Below the pieces are notes generated by a model. The model searched no databases, was not told where the DNA came from, and saw nothing but the letters and a program-made list of their open reading frames with translations. 27,598 bases of DNA from CAZADS01 sp964483985 (lineage in GTDB: Bacteria; Pseudomonadota; Alphaproteobacteria; Thalassobaculales; Thalassobaculaceae): assembly GCA_964483985.1 (NCBI GenBank), contig CAZADS010000038.1:1-27598 (forward strand), given 5' to 3'. This document shows, in pieces, positions 15,973 through 24,859 of the stretch (the first letter of the stretch is position 1; every line of letters starts with the position of its first letter). The position numbers were made by a program, and so were the translations under genes.

Positions 15973-18011
15973 TGATAATGGGCCAATCTTGCCGAAACCT
16001 TTCTTTTAGGAGTGGTCTCGATATCAAATTTTTCGGAAATAGTAGATCTGTATATTATGCTTCGCATTGGCTAAAATTACTTGGTGAGCCACAATCTACT
16101 GGAAAGCAAAAATCCTCAATTATTATTTTGGATGATAACTGGGAAACTGACGTTGCCGACGAACTAGCCAAGGCCGAAGTCGTTATTAAATTGTGGGATT
16201 ACCAAGTAGGTTATTCCGGCAGGGGTATACACGCCAGTGCGATATCCGGTGCATCATCTGTAATTGGCTATCCTAACTCCGCCGGAATTCCACTATCATC
16301 GGAAATTCCGGAAAAATGGTGCGGCGCCTATGGTATCATATTAGCTCTTGCTGAGCTTTGGCGACGCCGTGATGGCAAAAACAGGAAAAAAGTTTGCTAC
16401 GATATTTCGGCAGCCGACGTCATGCGATCTTTTTCATTACAGAATGCAGGTGATAAAAAAGAGATGTCACGACGTTGGCGACGTAACGGGCGCGTTTGTG
16501 TAGAGCATGGGGGCATCTTTCCGATGGGTTTCTATGCCTGTAAAGATGGCCATGTAGCATTACTCGGTCGATCTCGAAAAGATTGGAAAAACATAAAAGC
16601 GGCGATCGGAAACCCAGAATGGGCGGAAGATCCAGCGTTTACCGATCCTTTTTTGCTTGCGAAAAATAGCACCAAAGCTGATCAGTTTCTCGAGGAAACT
16701 CTTTCGAATTTTTCAAGAGATTTTCTTTTAACGGAAGGGCTTAAAAATAACGCGGTAATAGCCCCTGTATATACTCAGAAAGAAGCTAATGAACGAAATA
16801 TCTTTCGACCCACCTTTATTACAAATAATCAGCCGTCTATGCCTTTTCTTGTGCATAAAACCCCCAGAATCCAAATAAGGACTCCTAGCAGAAGAGAGAC
16901 ATCGAATATCGATGCTGCCGACGCACCTTTATCAGGGCTTAGATGCATAGAGCTGTGCTGGATCTGGTCAGGGCCCATGGTTGGACAAATTCTCGCCGAT
17001 CTAGGAGCAGAGGTAATTAAAGTCGAGTCATCCAAAAGATTCGATCTATATAGGACACGCGGATTAGAACATCTCCGCGGGAAAATGCATGAGCAAACGC
17101 GGCTGGAATCCTCTATCTACTTTCATAGTTTGAACCGAAACAAGCTGGGGCTGTCCCTTGATTTAAAAAATTCGGCGGGATTATCTGCAATGCGTGAGTT
17201 AATAGGTTGTTCGGACTTACTATTAGACAACTTCACTGTGGGAACCATTGATAGATTAGGACTTGGACCCCACGTGTTAGCAGAAATAAATCCTTCCATT
17301 GTTCAATTGTCTATGAGCGGTCCCGGAAGAGGGTCTTCCGTGGAGAATCTACGATCCTACGGCCTGGTACTAAGTGCACTCGGAGGCACAGAAATCACGA
17401 TCAGAGATGACATTGGCAATTTTATAGGATCACCTACATTCTCCATCAGTGACCCAAATGCAGCGGTTTTTGGTACTATAGCTGCCTTAGCTGGCGCACT
17501 CTGCGCCCAAACTAAAGGATTAGGTTGCTCTATAGATCTCTCTCAAATAGAAGCCGCAGCAACTCTAACTGGCACCCCAACAATCATTCCCGATCGTCAT
17601 GAGATTATATTAAGGACATCGGATAGCGTGTTCGTAGCGGTTAGTATACCAATATGTGAATATGACCGGAATAAAATCACTCGAAAGGTTCTGGAAAAAC
17701 TTACCAGAGAAGAATTATTTGAAAAATGTATCGAACTTGGAGGTGAAGCGGCAGATTTAATTGAATTAGATGACAGCGATAAATCTAGCCTTTTTAGTAA
17801 ATGCCCCAGCTGGATAGCGGCCTGTCACCCTTACACAGGAGACGAAATGTTAGTTGCAGCACCCTGGCGAATAAACGGCCGTCGACCGACGTTGCGCAAA
17901 CCTGCACCGCTGATAGGGGAAAGTAACGACTATATCCTCCGAACCATCCTGAAGCTAGATGAAGAGGAAATAGCTTCCATTAAAAGCTCAGATCTGGAGA
18001 CACCCGTATGA
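15972..18011 (+). CDS. Duplicated family III CoA-transferase (CaiB/BaiF) with altered active sites
   Basis: A 679-aa protein made of two CaiB/BaiF-like halves. I chose ATG 15972, which overlaps the previous stop, rather than the upstream open frame from 15897. The C-terminal half (319 onward) is clearest: LSGLRCIELCWIWSGPMVG, ADLGAEVIKVES, LDLKNSAG, LLLDNFTVGTIDRLGLG and LGCSIDLSQIEA. The N-terminal half (about 15-300) is more degenerate, with ISGASSVIGYP, CGAYGIILALAELWRR and the FYACKDGHVAL segment. The catalytic Asp of the family, expected in GYDLxxQALSG, aligns with Gly85 in the first half and Gly464 in the second. Either catalysis differs or the protein binds CoA esters without classical transfer. 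Its stop overlaps the next start as ATGA, so it is coupled to the CaiC-like ligase gene. Confidence 0.82.
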   Translation: MIMGQSCRNLSFRSGLDIKFFGNSRSVYYASHWLKLLGEPQSTGKQKSSIIILDDNWETDVADELAKAEVVIKLWDYQVGYSGRGIHASAISGASSVIGYPNSAGIPLSSEIPEKWCGAYGIILALAELWRRRDGKNRKKVCYDISAADVMRSFSLQNAGDKKEMSRRWRRNGRVCVEHGGIFPMGFYACKDGHVALLGRSRKDWKNIKAAIGNPEWAEDPAFTDPFLLAKNSTKADQFLEETLSNFSRDFLLTEGLKNNAVIAPVYTQKEANERNIFRPTFITNNQPSMPFLVHKTPRIQIRTPSRRETSNIDAADAPLSGLRCIELCWIWSGPMVGQILADLGAEVIKVESSKRFDLYRTRGLEHLRGKMHEQTRLESSIYFHSLNRNKLGLSLDLKNSAGLSAMRELIGCSDLLLDNFTVGTIDRLGLGPHVLAEINPSIVQLSMSGPGRGSSVENLRSYGLVLSALGGTEITIRDDIGNFIGSPTFSISDPNAAVFGTIAALAGALCAQTKGLGCSIDLSQIEAAATLTGTPTIIPDRHEIILRTSDSVFVAVSIPICEYDRNKITRKVLEKLTREELFEKCIELGGEAADLIELDDSDKSSLFSKCPSWIAACHPYTGDEMLVAAPWRINGRRPTLRKPAPLIGESNDYILRTILKLDEEEIASIKSSDLETPV

Positions 18012-19615
18012 TTAAAATTAAAGGTCATACTCCGCATGCTACTAATCTCCGCGATCTTCTTATTCTTCGGGCTAGTTACGGCAAAAAACCTCTACTAATT
18101 TGTCGGGATGAAGTCTTAACCTACGAAGATGCCGATCGACTTTCTAATCGGCTAGCTAATAGATTGATAAATCATGGAGTAAATAAGGGAGACGTGGTAG
18201 CAACCTTTATGTACAATTCGATAGCCCAAGCCTTAATTTGGTTTGGTTGTGCGAAAATGGGTGCAGTATACGCACCATTGAACGTATCTTTGGTGAGGGA
18301 TGACCTTGCTTACAGCCTGAACGATACGAAGGCCAAGCTTTTCATATTAGATGAAGAATTAGCGCCAGCCTACAACGCCGCGACACTACTTTTAGATTTG
18401 GAACCTAAAATCTTCGTATCGGGCGACACTCGCGTGATAGAAAATAAGGCTGCGTGTCCGTTTGAAGATCTTTTAACAGGCAGTGAAGCCCTGCCTAACA
18501 TTAAAATAAAATCGACCGACCCAATGGCGATTGTTTATACTGGAGGCAGTACGAGTATGCCAAAAGGTGTTCTCGTTTCCCATTTATATTATATCGGAGC
18601 CGCTATTCGGTACGCTGAAATCGCAGAAGCCACAGAGGATGACATTCATTTCGCTAACTCACATTTTTTTCACATCGGAGGTCAACAATTCGCAATTACG
18701 GGTCCATTATATAATGGCATGACTGGTATAATGGAAAAATGGTTTAGTGCGTCAAAATACTGGGACATAGCTCGAAAATATGGGGCCACAATCGTGGATC
18801 CAATAGGAACAATGATGGCGGTTTTACTTCGACAACCCCCTTCTTCACTTGACCAGCAGCATAAAGTGCGGGTGGGAGTCGGAATTGCCTCTGGTCAAGT
18901 TAGAGGTGAACTTCACAGGAAATTTGAAGAACGCTTCGGAGCTCCTATGCTAGAAGTCTATGCTATGACCGAAGTCGGTGTCCTCATTTGCAGCGAACGA
19001 ATTAATGATCGACGGGAAGGGTCTTCTGGTAAACCTCACGGGTGGGCAGAAATTATGGTAGCCGACAAGGATGATAATCCCCTGCCACCCAACACTATAG
19101 GTCATCTGCTGATAAGGCCATCTATAATCAATACTTATATGATAGAATATATTAACAAACCCAATGAAACATTAGCGGCTTGGAAGAATCTCTGGTACCA
19201 CTCTGGTGACCTCGGTTATATTGACGACGACGGCTACGTTTATTTTATCGGCCGTGAAGCTCATTGGGTTAGAAGGCGGGGTGAAAATGTATCCGCCTTT
19301 GAAGTAGAAAAAGCAATGTCGGAGCACCCTGCTGTACTCGACTGCGCTATTGTAGGGGTCCCATCGGATGTAGGTGATGAAGATATTAAAGCATACGTGC
19401 AATTTAGAAAAAACGAACCAAGACCTCAACCAATGGATTTAATGGCTTGGTGCCGAGAACGAATCGCTTATTTCAAGGTGCCGCGATATATTGAAATCGT
19501 TGATCAGTTTCCGAGAACTATGACTAAAAACGAGATTGCCCGACACGAGCTACGTGAGCGTGGAATAGGCCATGCCTGGGATGCAACTCTTGATGATTGG
19601 GTAATAGAAAATTAA
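18008..19615 (+). CDS. CaiC-like acyl-CoA synthetase (AMP-binding)
   Basis: A 535-aa ANL-superfamily ligase forming an acyl-AMP and then an acyl-CoA. The P-loop-like motif reads YTGGSTSMPKG (177-187), a variant of YTSGTTGxPKG. YAMTEVG is the A5 region, YHSGDLGYIDDDGYVYFIGR the A7 region, and RRRGENVSAFEVE (the crotonobetaine/carnitine-CoA ligase-type hinge) follows. The C terminus has FPRTMTKNEIARHELR in place of the common T-G-K motif, so the catalytic lysine is probably that of MTKN. The gene begins with a four-base ATGA overlap with the CoA-transferase gene. It most likely activates the operon's carboxylic acid substrate; the acid is unknown. Confidence 0.9.
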   Translation: MIKIKGHTPHATNLRDLLILRASYGKKPLLICRDEVLTYEDADRLSNRLANRLINHGVNKGDVVATFMYNSIAQALIWFGCAKMGAVYAPLNVSLVRDDLAYSLNDTKAKLFILDEELAPAYNAATLLLDLEPKIFVSGDTRVIENKAACPFEDLLTGSEALPNIKIKSTDPMAIVYTGGSTSMPKGVLVSHLYYIGAAIRYAEIAEATEDDIHFANSHFFHIGGQQFAITGPLYNGMTGIMEKWFSASKYWDIARKYGATIVDPIGTMMAVLLRQPPSSLDQQHKVRVGVGIASGQVRGELHRKFEERFGAPMLEVYAMTEVGVLICSERINDRREGSSGKPHGWAEIMVADKDDNPLPPNTIGHLLIRPSIINTYMIEYINKPNETLAAWKNLWYHSGDLGYIDDDGYVYFIGREAHWVRRRGENVSAFEVEKAMSEHPAVLDCAIVGVPSDVGDEDIKAYVQFRKNEPRPQPMDLMAWCRERIAYFKVPRYIEIVDQFPRTMTKNEIARHELRERGIGHAWDATLDDWVIEN

Positions 19616-19617
19616 AA

Positions 19618-20553
19618 ATGGTAAACCTATTGGAAATAGCCACAGGGTTGCGGTTTCCAGAGGGCCCCATATCAATGCCCGATGGTTCCTTTTTAGTCGT
19701 AGAAATAGCAGCTGGATGTCTCACTCATATTTCGGAAAACGGCACCAAAACAACTATTGCCAAAACCGGCGGTGGGCCCAATGGAGCAGCAATTGGGCCA
19801 GATGGCAGGTGCTATATTTGCAACAATGGTGGGATGCAATTCTTCGAAAAAGACGGATTACTTTTTCCCAGTTTGTCGGAGCCAAAACATCCACACGGGT
19901 GGATTGAAGCTGTAAACCTCTCCTCTGGTGCTATAGACATTCTTTATACCGAATGTAACGGCAAACCATTAAAAGGCCCAAATGATATTGTCTTCGACCA
20001 GAATGGTGGTATGTGGTTTTCAGATCACGGCCATACAAGGCGCCACGATCGTGATCGCGGCGGAATATACTATGCTCTAATAGATGGTTCATTCATTACC
20101 GAAGCGCTTTTTCCAATAGATAGCCCAAACGGGATTGGTATTTCACCGAATGGAAAACGCCTTTACGTTACCCAAACGTTTTCAGGACGGCTGTGGGTTT
20201 TTGATATAGAAGGCCCCGGTCTACTTAAACGCGAAAAAAGTCAAGTACCTTGGGAATACGGGCATTTGGTAGCTAGTCCCGATGGATATCAGCTATTCGA
20301 CTCTCTGGCCATCGATTGTATCGGAAATATCTGTGTCGGTTCGATCCCTGGTAAAATTGACGTTTTTTCACCCAAAGGTAAGATCGTTGATCGTTTAAAA
20401 TTCCCAGACACATTTCCGACCAACATTTGCTTTGGAGGGTCGGACCTTACTACAGCCTATGTTACCTTGTCTTCAACCGGAAAATTAGTGGCTTTTGATT
20501 GGAAACAACCTGGGTGTCCTCTTTATTTTTTAAACACTCCCAGCGAAACCTGA
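19618..20553 (+). CDS. SMP-30/gluconolactonase-family hydrolase
   Basis: A 311-aa six-bladed beta-propeller of the SMP-30/Gnl/LRE family, which opens lactones with a divalent metal. Probable metal ligands are Glu15 in RFPEGPIS, Asn122 in GPNDIVFD, Asn171 in DSPNGIGISPNG and Asp228 in FDSLAID. I chose ATG 19618, two bases after the ligase stop, over a TTG at 19597 that overlaps the ligase gene. No signal peptide is seen, so the protein is cytoplasmic. In this operon it could hydrolyse a lactone or cyclic ester made by the monooxygenase; that is inference. Confidence 0.88.
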   Translation: MVNLLEIATGLRFPEGPISMPDGSFLVVEIAAGCLTHISENGTKTTIAKTGGGPNGAAIGPDGRCYICNNGGMQFFEKDGLLFPSLSEPKHPHGWIEAVNLSSGAIDILYTECNGKPLKGPNDIVFDQNGGMWFSDHGHTRRHDRDRGGIYYALIDGSFITEALFPIDSPNGIGISPNGKRLYVTQTFSGRLWVFDIEGPGLLKREKSQVPWEYGHLVASPDGYQLFDSLAIDCIGNICVGSIPGKIDVFSPKGKIVDRLKFPDTFPTNICFGGSDLTTAYVTLSSTGKLVAFDWKQPGCPLYFLNTPSET

Positions 20554-20586
20554 TATACAAAAGAATAACCTCGACAGAAAGACCAA

Positions 20587-21177
20587 TTGAAATCGTTCAT
20601 AGAAGATAGTCTGTTAACCTCCAACTTTAAGATCGAGACGGATAATCACAAAGGTAAATCTTTGATTATTAGCACAATAAAGGGTCCTTTTGGTTGCACT
20701 TTGGGTCTGACAAGTTGCCCAGGTAGAAATTATACGGACCTAGCCGGCAAAAACTGGCAAGGAAGTCTTTATAAGGACCTTAAAACGATAGACAAGTGGA
20801 AAGCCGACGTTTTACTAACATTATTAGAAACCAATGAACTGCAATGCATGGGAGTACCCGATCTATTCAAAGAAATTCGCCAATATAAATATCGATCTTA
20901 CCATTTACCCATAGAAGATTTAAGACCTCCTGGACCAGCATTTAAACTGGCCTGGAATAAGCACGGCCCAACTATTTTGAACGACCTTAAAAAGGGCAGA
21001 CGCGTAGCTATCCATTGCGCTGCGGGATTGGGCAGAAGCGGCACTATTGCTGCAAAGCTCTTAATCTCTCTTGGAATTTTACCGACCCAAGCAATTGAGC
21101 AGGTTCGTACATCCCGTCCCGGCGCTATTGAATCTAAATCGCAAGAACTTTATGTTCTAAATAATGAAATCCTATAA
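20587..21177 (+). CDS. CDKN3-like dual-specificity protein phosphatase
   Basis: A 196-aa cysteine-dependent phosphatase. The signature HCAAGLGRSGT has His143, the nucleophile Cys144 and Arg150 (CX5R). Asp111 in PIEDLRPPG is the likely general acid. The upstream LTSCPGRN (41-48) and the downstream RPGAIESKSQELYV match the CDKN3/KAP-like bacterial group. The start is a TTG with AGAAAGA just upstream; no ATG precedes the domain, so a TTG start is favoured. It is the last gene of the plus-strand operon, 33 bases after the lactonase-type gene. The target could be a phosphoprotein or a small phosphorylated metabolite. It converges with an APH-fold kinase gene ten bases away. Confidence 0.85.
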   Translation: MKSFIEDSLLTSNFKIETDNHKGKSLIISTIKGPFGCTLGLTSCPGRNYTDLAGKNWQGSLYKDLKTIDKWKADVLLTLLETNELQCMGVPDLFKEIRQYKYRSYHLPIEDLRPPGPAFKLAWNKHGPTILNDLKKGRRVAIHCAAGLGRSGTIAAKLLISLGILPTQAIEQVRTSRPGAIESKSQELYVLNNEIL

Positions 21178-21187
21178 AGTTAGACTT

Positions 21188-22258
21188 TTAATCTATTCGA
21201 TTAGCAGCTATATCCAGAGTGAAATCAAGTAGACCGTCCGCTAATTTATTGAACGAGGCTGCCGCGGGGTTGCCTTCACCGCTTTCTCTATAGCGCCTGA
21301 AGAGCTGCCGAAATACAACCGCTAACCGAAATTGGGCTAAAACTCTAAAAATTTTGATATCCGCTACGTCTTTACCGGAAAGTTTAGCGTACTGTTCGAT
21401 CACATAACGACGGTCAGGGAATCCAACGTGAGTGGTTGGCATTTGCCCTAGTTCTAGCATCGCTGGAGGATCACTTAGCTCTGTCCAGTAACTCAAAAGC
21501 ACGGCCAGATCCCATAACGGAGGACCACGAGTGCCTAAATCCCAATCGATGAGCGCACGAGGTTCAAGCGTGTTTGCATCAAGTATAAAATTATCCAATT
21601 TGTAGTCATTATGAAGCAATACCGGATCTTGATCTAACGGATTAGCTCTTTCCAAATATGCTAGGATTTTGTCCACCGCTTTAGGTGCTTCACCATCCCA
21701 AGCAAGCTGAGCTCTTTTTGACCAACCTTGGGCAGTACGATAAAAAAAACCTTTAGGACGACCTAAATCTCCAAGCCCAATGGATTCAGGGTCAATATCA
21801 TGCAAATCACATAAGACTGTCACCAGCATCTCTGATAAATTAACGCCGATATCCGCATGCTTAATTATTTCAGATTCCAGCTTTCCTCCAATCACGATTC
21901 CAGGACGATATTCCATCACAAGAAAAGGGACCCCCAAAACGCTAATATCATCGCATAAGTGTATACATTTCGGAGCCAACGGAAATACATTCTCCAATCC
22001 CCGCAATATTCGCCCCTCTCTTAACATATCATTTGCACCAGGAGGAATTGGCCCCGGAGGAGGCCGTCTAAACACTGCTGGAAAACCATTGAGATTAATT
22101 AAATAATTAAGATTACCGAATCCTCCCGAAAACTGACGTGGAAACGAAACCGGACCCAACTTTAGGCCATGCTGTGCTAAGTAGCTCGCTAACTTTGGCC
22201 AATCCTGGTCTATTCGACGCTTTGGCCCAACGAATACTGATTTTACATTTTTAGACAT
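21188..22258 (-). CDS. APH-fold phosphotransferase (ACAD10/11 N-terminal-like)
   Basis: A 356-aa kinase-like protein of the aminoglycoside/choline phosphotransferase fold. The Brenner-type motif LLHNDYKLDNFIL gives catalytic Asp218 and metal-binding Asn223; the metal Asp238 lies in IDWDLGTRGPPLWDLA. The N-terminal segment QFSGGFGNLNYLI is the glycine-rich nucleotide loop, and FLVMEYRPG the hinge. The closest familiar relatives are the phosphotransferase domains fused to acyl-CoA dehydrogenases (ACAD10/11), recently linked to 4-hydroxy-acid catabolism, so phosphorylation of a hydroxyacyl compound is a reasonable guess. It is transcribed divergently from the HpaI-type aldolase gene with 125 bases between starts. 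No clear ribosome binding site. Confidence 0.87.
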   Translation of the reverse strand: MSKNVKSVFVGPKRRIDQDWPKLASYLAQHGLKLGPVSFPRQFSGGFGNLNYLINLNGFPAVFRRPPPGPIPPGANDMLREGRILRGLENVFPLAPKCIHLCDDISVLGVPFLVMEYRPGIVIGGKLESEIIKHADIGVNLSEMLVTVLCDLHDIDPESIGLGDLGRPKGFFYRTAQGWSKRAQLAWDGEAPKAVDKILAYLERANPLDQDPVLLHNDYKLDNFILDANTLEPRALIDWDLGTRGPPLWDLAVLLSYWTELSDPPAMLELGQMPTTHVGFPDRRYVIEQYAKLSGKDVADIKIFRVLAQFRLAVVFRQLFRRYRESGEGNPAAASFNKLADGLLDFTLDIAANRID

Positions 22259-22351
22259 TGCGCTAACAATCTATTTCGGATCTGTTTTGATTTAAAAAAA
22301 AGAAAAACCTGGTTTTATCCTTCAACTCCTCATGGCAAACTCTTTTAAGGC

Positions 22352-22377
22352 TATAATCAACATCTAATAATCGGGAG
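22352..22377 (+). promoter_or_regulatory. Promoter -10 box and ribosome binding site of the aldolase gene
   Basis: A perfect TATAAT (22352-22357) is followed 15 bases later by GGGAG (22373-22377), six bases before the ATG at 22384. No matching -35 hexamer is evident at the usual distance, so an activator may be needed or the element may be fortuitous. Confidence 0.4.
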
Positions 22378-22383
22378 AATATT

Positions 22384-23166
22384 ATGATAACCATCCACAA
22401 TGCCGCAAAAGAAAAACTCGAATCTGGTGCGCTTGCAATTGGGGTTGGTTTGCGACAAAGCCGAACCGTCGACATAGGAAAAGCCATGAAGACGGCTGGT
22501 TTCGACTGGCTTTTCATAGATATGGAACATAACTCTATGGACTTGGACATCGCCGTCCAAATTAGTGTGGCAGCTCAAGATGCTGGAATCACCCCTATAG
22601 TGCGAGTGCCTGGCTTTCAGCATTTTCATTCCAGCCGCGTACTCGACGGTGGGGCCCAAGGAATTGTTGTTCCCCACGTCGACACACCAGAAATCGCGAA
22701 ACAAATGGCCGACCAATGCAAATATCCTCCCATAGGGCACCGGTCAGTTGCTGGTGCTCAACCAACGTTAAATTTTCAATCACACCCCATGGCGGAAGCC
22801 ACGGAAGCTGTTAATTCCGCCACTCTGCTTATAGTGATGCTGGAAACGCCGACGGCCATCAACAATGCTGATAAAATAGCTGCAATTCCGGGCATCGACT
22901 CATTGTTAATAGGCACCAATGATCTTTGCATGGAACTTGGCATCCCCGGGCAATTGGATCACCCTAAAGTTATCGAAGCATATCAAACCACCATAGCTGC
23001 ATGTCAAAAACATGGAAAATATGCAGGCATGGGTGGAGTATACCAACCTTCCTTGATGGAAAAATATATAGGCATGGGAGCAAGGCTAATATTGGGCGGT
23101 AGTGACCTCGCGTTAATGATGGCCGCCGGAAAAGAGCGTACGGAAATGCTCAAATCCATCTTATAA
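22384..23166 (+). CDS. HpcH/HpaI-family class II aldolase
   Basis: A 260-aa TIM-barrel aldolase of the HpaI family, which makes or cleaves 4-hydroxy-2-oxo acids with a divalent metal and pyruvate. Key residues line up: His49 in WLFIDMEHN, Arg74 in PIVRVPG, and metal ligands Glu154 in VMLETPTA and Asp180 in IGTNDLCMELG. Length is normal. The start has a good GGGAG site. Relatives include 2-dehydro-3-deoxyglucarate and 4-hydroxy-2-oxoheptanedioate aldolases; the exact substrate is undetermined. An amidase gene follows 39 bases downstream on the same strand, probably cotranscribed. Confidence 0.9.
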   Translation: MITIHNAAKEKLESGALAIGVGLRQSRTVDIGKAMKTAGFDWLFIDMEHNSMDLDIAVQISVAAQDAGITPIVRVPGFQHFHSSRVLDGGAQGIVVPHVDTPEIAKQMADQCKYPPIGHRSVAGAQPTLNFQSHPMAEATEAVNSATLLIVMLETPTAINNADKIAAIPGIDSLLIGTNDLCMELGIPGQLDHPKVIEAYQTTIAACQKHGKYAGMGGVYQPSLMEKYIGMGARLILGGSDLALMMAAGKERTEMLKSIL

Positions 23167-23205
23167 TTTACACGTTTAAATACTGATCGAATTATTGTTA
23201 AAATT

Positions 23206-24618
23206 ATGTCTCAACCTCTTTGGTATATGACTGCTACGGAAACCGCCAGGCGCATTGCAAATAAAGAAATCAGTGCGGTAGACGTTATTGATTCACATCT
23301 CACTCGTTTGGATGACATTAATCCTAAAATAAATGCTATCACCAGACCTTTGCATAAACAAGCAAGGGAAGCTGCTTTTAAGGCCGACGTCGCTGTAAAA
23401 AATAACCACGTTTTAGGCCCACTCCACGGTGTTCCTATCACAATAAAAGATAATGTTGATGTGATAGACCAAACCAGCCCCAATGGAGTTATCGCGTTTC
23501 AGAGTTTAATGGCAGGAGCCAATTCTCCGGTCGTGGATAACCTCCTTAAAGCTGGCGCCATTCCAATTGGTCGTACCAACACGCCAGAATTTAGCCTTCG
23601 CTGGCATACAAACAACCCGCTATTTGGAAATACTATAAATCCGTGGAATAGAAACCTAACGCCAGGTGGATCTTCTGGTGGGGCATCGGCTTCCCTAGCG
23701 GTAGGAATTGGTTGTATTGGTCACGGTAACGACCTTGGCGGATCTCTTCGGTATCCAGCCTTCTGTACAGGCCTCGCTACCATTCGTCCTACACAAGGGC
23801 GGATCCCCGCCTTTAACCCCACCGCGGCTGAAGAACGGCCATTGCTTATGCAGCTAATGTCCACACAAGGTCCAATTGCTCGGTCTATTGCTGACGTTCG
23901 GTTAGGTCTAGACGCCATGGCCAAGGGCGATATTCGTGATCCCTTTTGGGTCCCGGCTCCAATGCCTAACACCCCGTCGGGTAGATCTTTGAAAGTAGCC
24001 CTAATAAAAAACGTCCCTGGGACACCTATCGCACCAGAAGTTTTAATAGCCATCCAAAAAGCAGGCGACATTCTTGGCGAAGCAGGGTATCAGGTCGAAG
24101 AAATTGAACCGCCTGAATTATCCCGGTGTCTAGAGGTATGGGCAGGCCTTATCACATCGGAAACTCGATCGGTGATGGGCAGTGCTATGCGCAAATTTGG
24201 TTCTGAAGATATTGTTCGTTCGCTCAACTACTTTGAAAGCTTCACACCGAAATATGGCCTTGAGGAATACATTCGACTTGCAAGTGAACGGACGCGTTTG
24301 ATCCGTTTGTGGTCCTTGTTCCTTGAAAATTTTCCATTGATAGTTGGACCTGTCTCTAACATTCCACCTTTTGCACCCAACGAAGATGTAGGGACAAAAG
24401 ACGAAGCCAGCAAAATCTTTCATGCCCAGGGACTACTTGTAAGTATCAATCTGCTAGGCCTACCTGCAGTCGCTGTTTCTACAGGGCTGCATGACGGCCA
24501 ACCCTTAGGGGTGCAAATTATAGCATCCAGATTTTGTGAAAGCCTTTGTCTTGATGCCGCACAATCTATAGAGGAATCGGTAGGCCCTCTCACGCCTATC
24601 AATCCTCATTGGATTTAA
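23206..24618 (+). CDS. Amidase-signature-family amidase
   Basis: A 470-aa amidase with the Ser-cisSer-Lys triad: Lys81 in PITIKDNVD, cis-Ser156 in PGGSSGGA and nucleophile Ser180 in GNDLGGSLRYPA. The spacings (75 and 24 residues) equal those of GatA. It is not GatA itself: gatB and gatC are absent and it follows an aldolase gene. It hydrolyses an amide or nitrile-derived amide of unknown identity in the cytoplasm. No obvious ribosome binding site precedes the ATG, consistent with translation following the aldolase gene. Confidence 0.9.
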   Translation: MSQPLWYMTATETARRIANKEISAVDVIDSHLTRLDDINPKINAITRPLHKQAREAAFKADVAVKNNHVLGPLHGVPITIKDNVDVIDQTSPNGVIAFQSLMAGANSPVVDNLLKAGAIPIGRTNTPEFSLRWHTNNPLFGNTINPWNRNLTPGGSSGGASASLAVGIGCIGHGNDLGGSLRYPAFCTGLATIRPTQGRIPAFNPTAAEERPLLMQLMSTQGPIARSIADVRLGLDAMAKGDIRDPFWVPAPMPNTPSGRSLKVALIKNVPGTPIAPEVLIAIQKAGDILGEAGYQVEEIEPPELSRCLEVWAGLITSETRSVMGSAMRKFGSEDIVRSLNYFESFTPKYGLEEYIRLASERTRLIRLWSLFLENFPLIVGPVSNIPPFAPNEDVGTKDEASKIFHAQGLLVSINLLGLPAVAVSTGLHDGQPLGVQIIASRFCESLCLDAAQSIEESVGPLTPINPHWI

Positions 24619-24641
24619 AAACCGTTTTACCTTCTAAAAAG

Positions 24642-24716
24642 TGGTGGGCACGACTGGGATTGAACCAGTGACACCCTCGATGTCAACGAGGTGCTCTCCC
24701 GCTGAGCTACGCGCCC
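24642..24716 (-). tRNA. tRNA-Val(GAC)
   Basis: Read on the minus strand, the sequence folds as a complete 75-base tRNA. The acceptor stem GGGCGCG pairs with CGTGCCC (one G-T wobble), the D arm holds GCTCAGCGGGAGAGC, the anticodon stem is CCTCG/CGAGG around loop TTGACAT, and the T arm is ACTGG-TTCAATC-CCAGT. The anticodon GAC (complement at 24682-24684) reads the valine codon GTC (and, by wobble, GTT). The 3' CCA is encoded (24642-24644) and followed by a T-run. No direct repeat of the tRNA end or integrase was seen, so I have no sign that it serves as an attachment site. Confidence 0.96.
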
Positions 24717-24859
24717 AATTTCTTTCTGGATCTAATTCTAGAACCACCGTGTTTATAAATAACGGTCTAAATTTACAAGTACCTGACAGAAAATCATTAA
24801 TTTCATTTAACCACACTCTATGGGATGACAGTTAAGGCAATTTGGTCTAACTGTACAGT

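Noticed and set aside
24634..24816. A 60-codon minus-strand frame overlapping the tRNA
   Set aside because: It translates the tRNA gene itself; the tRNA fold with CCA end is unambiguous.
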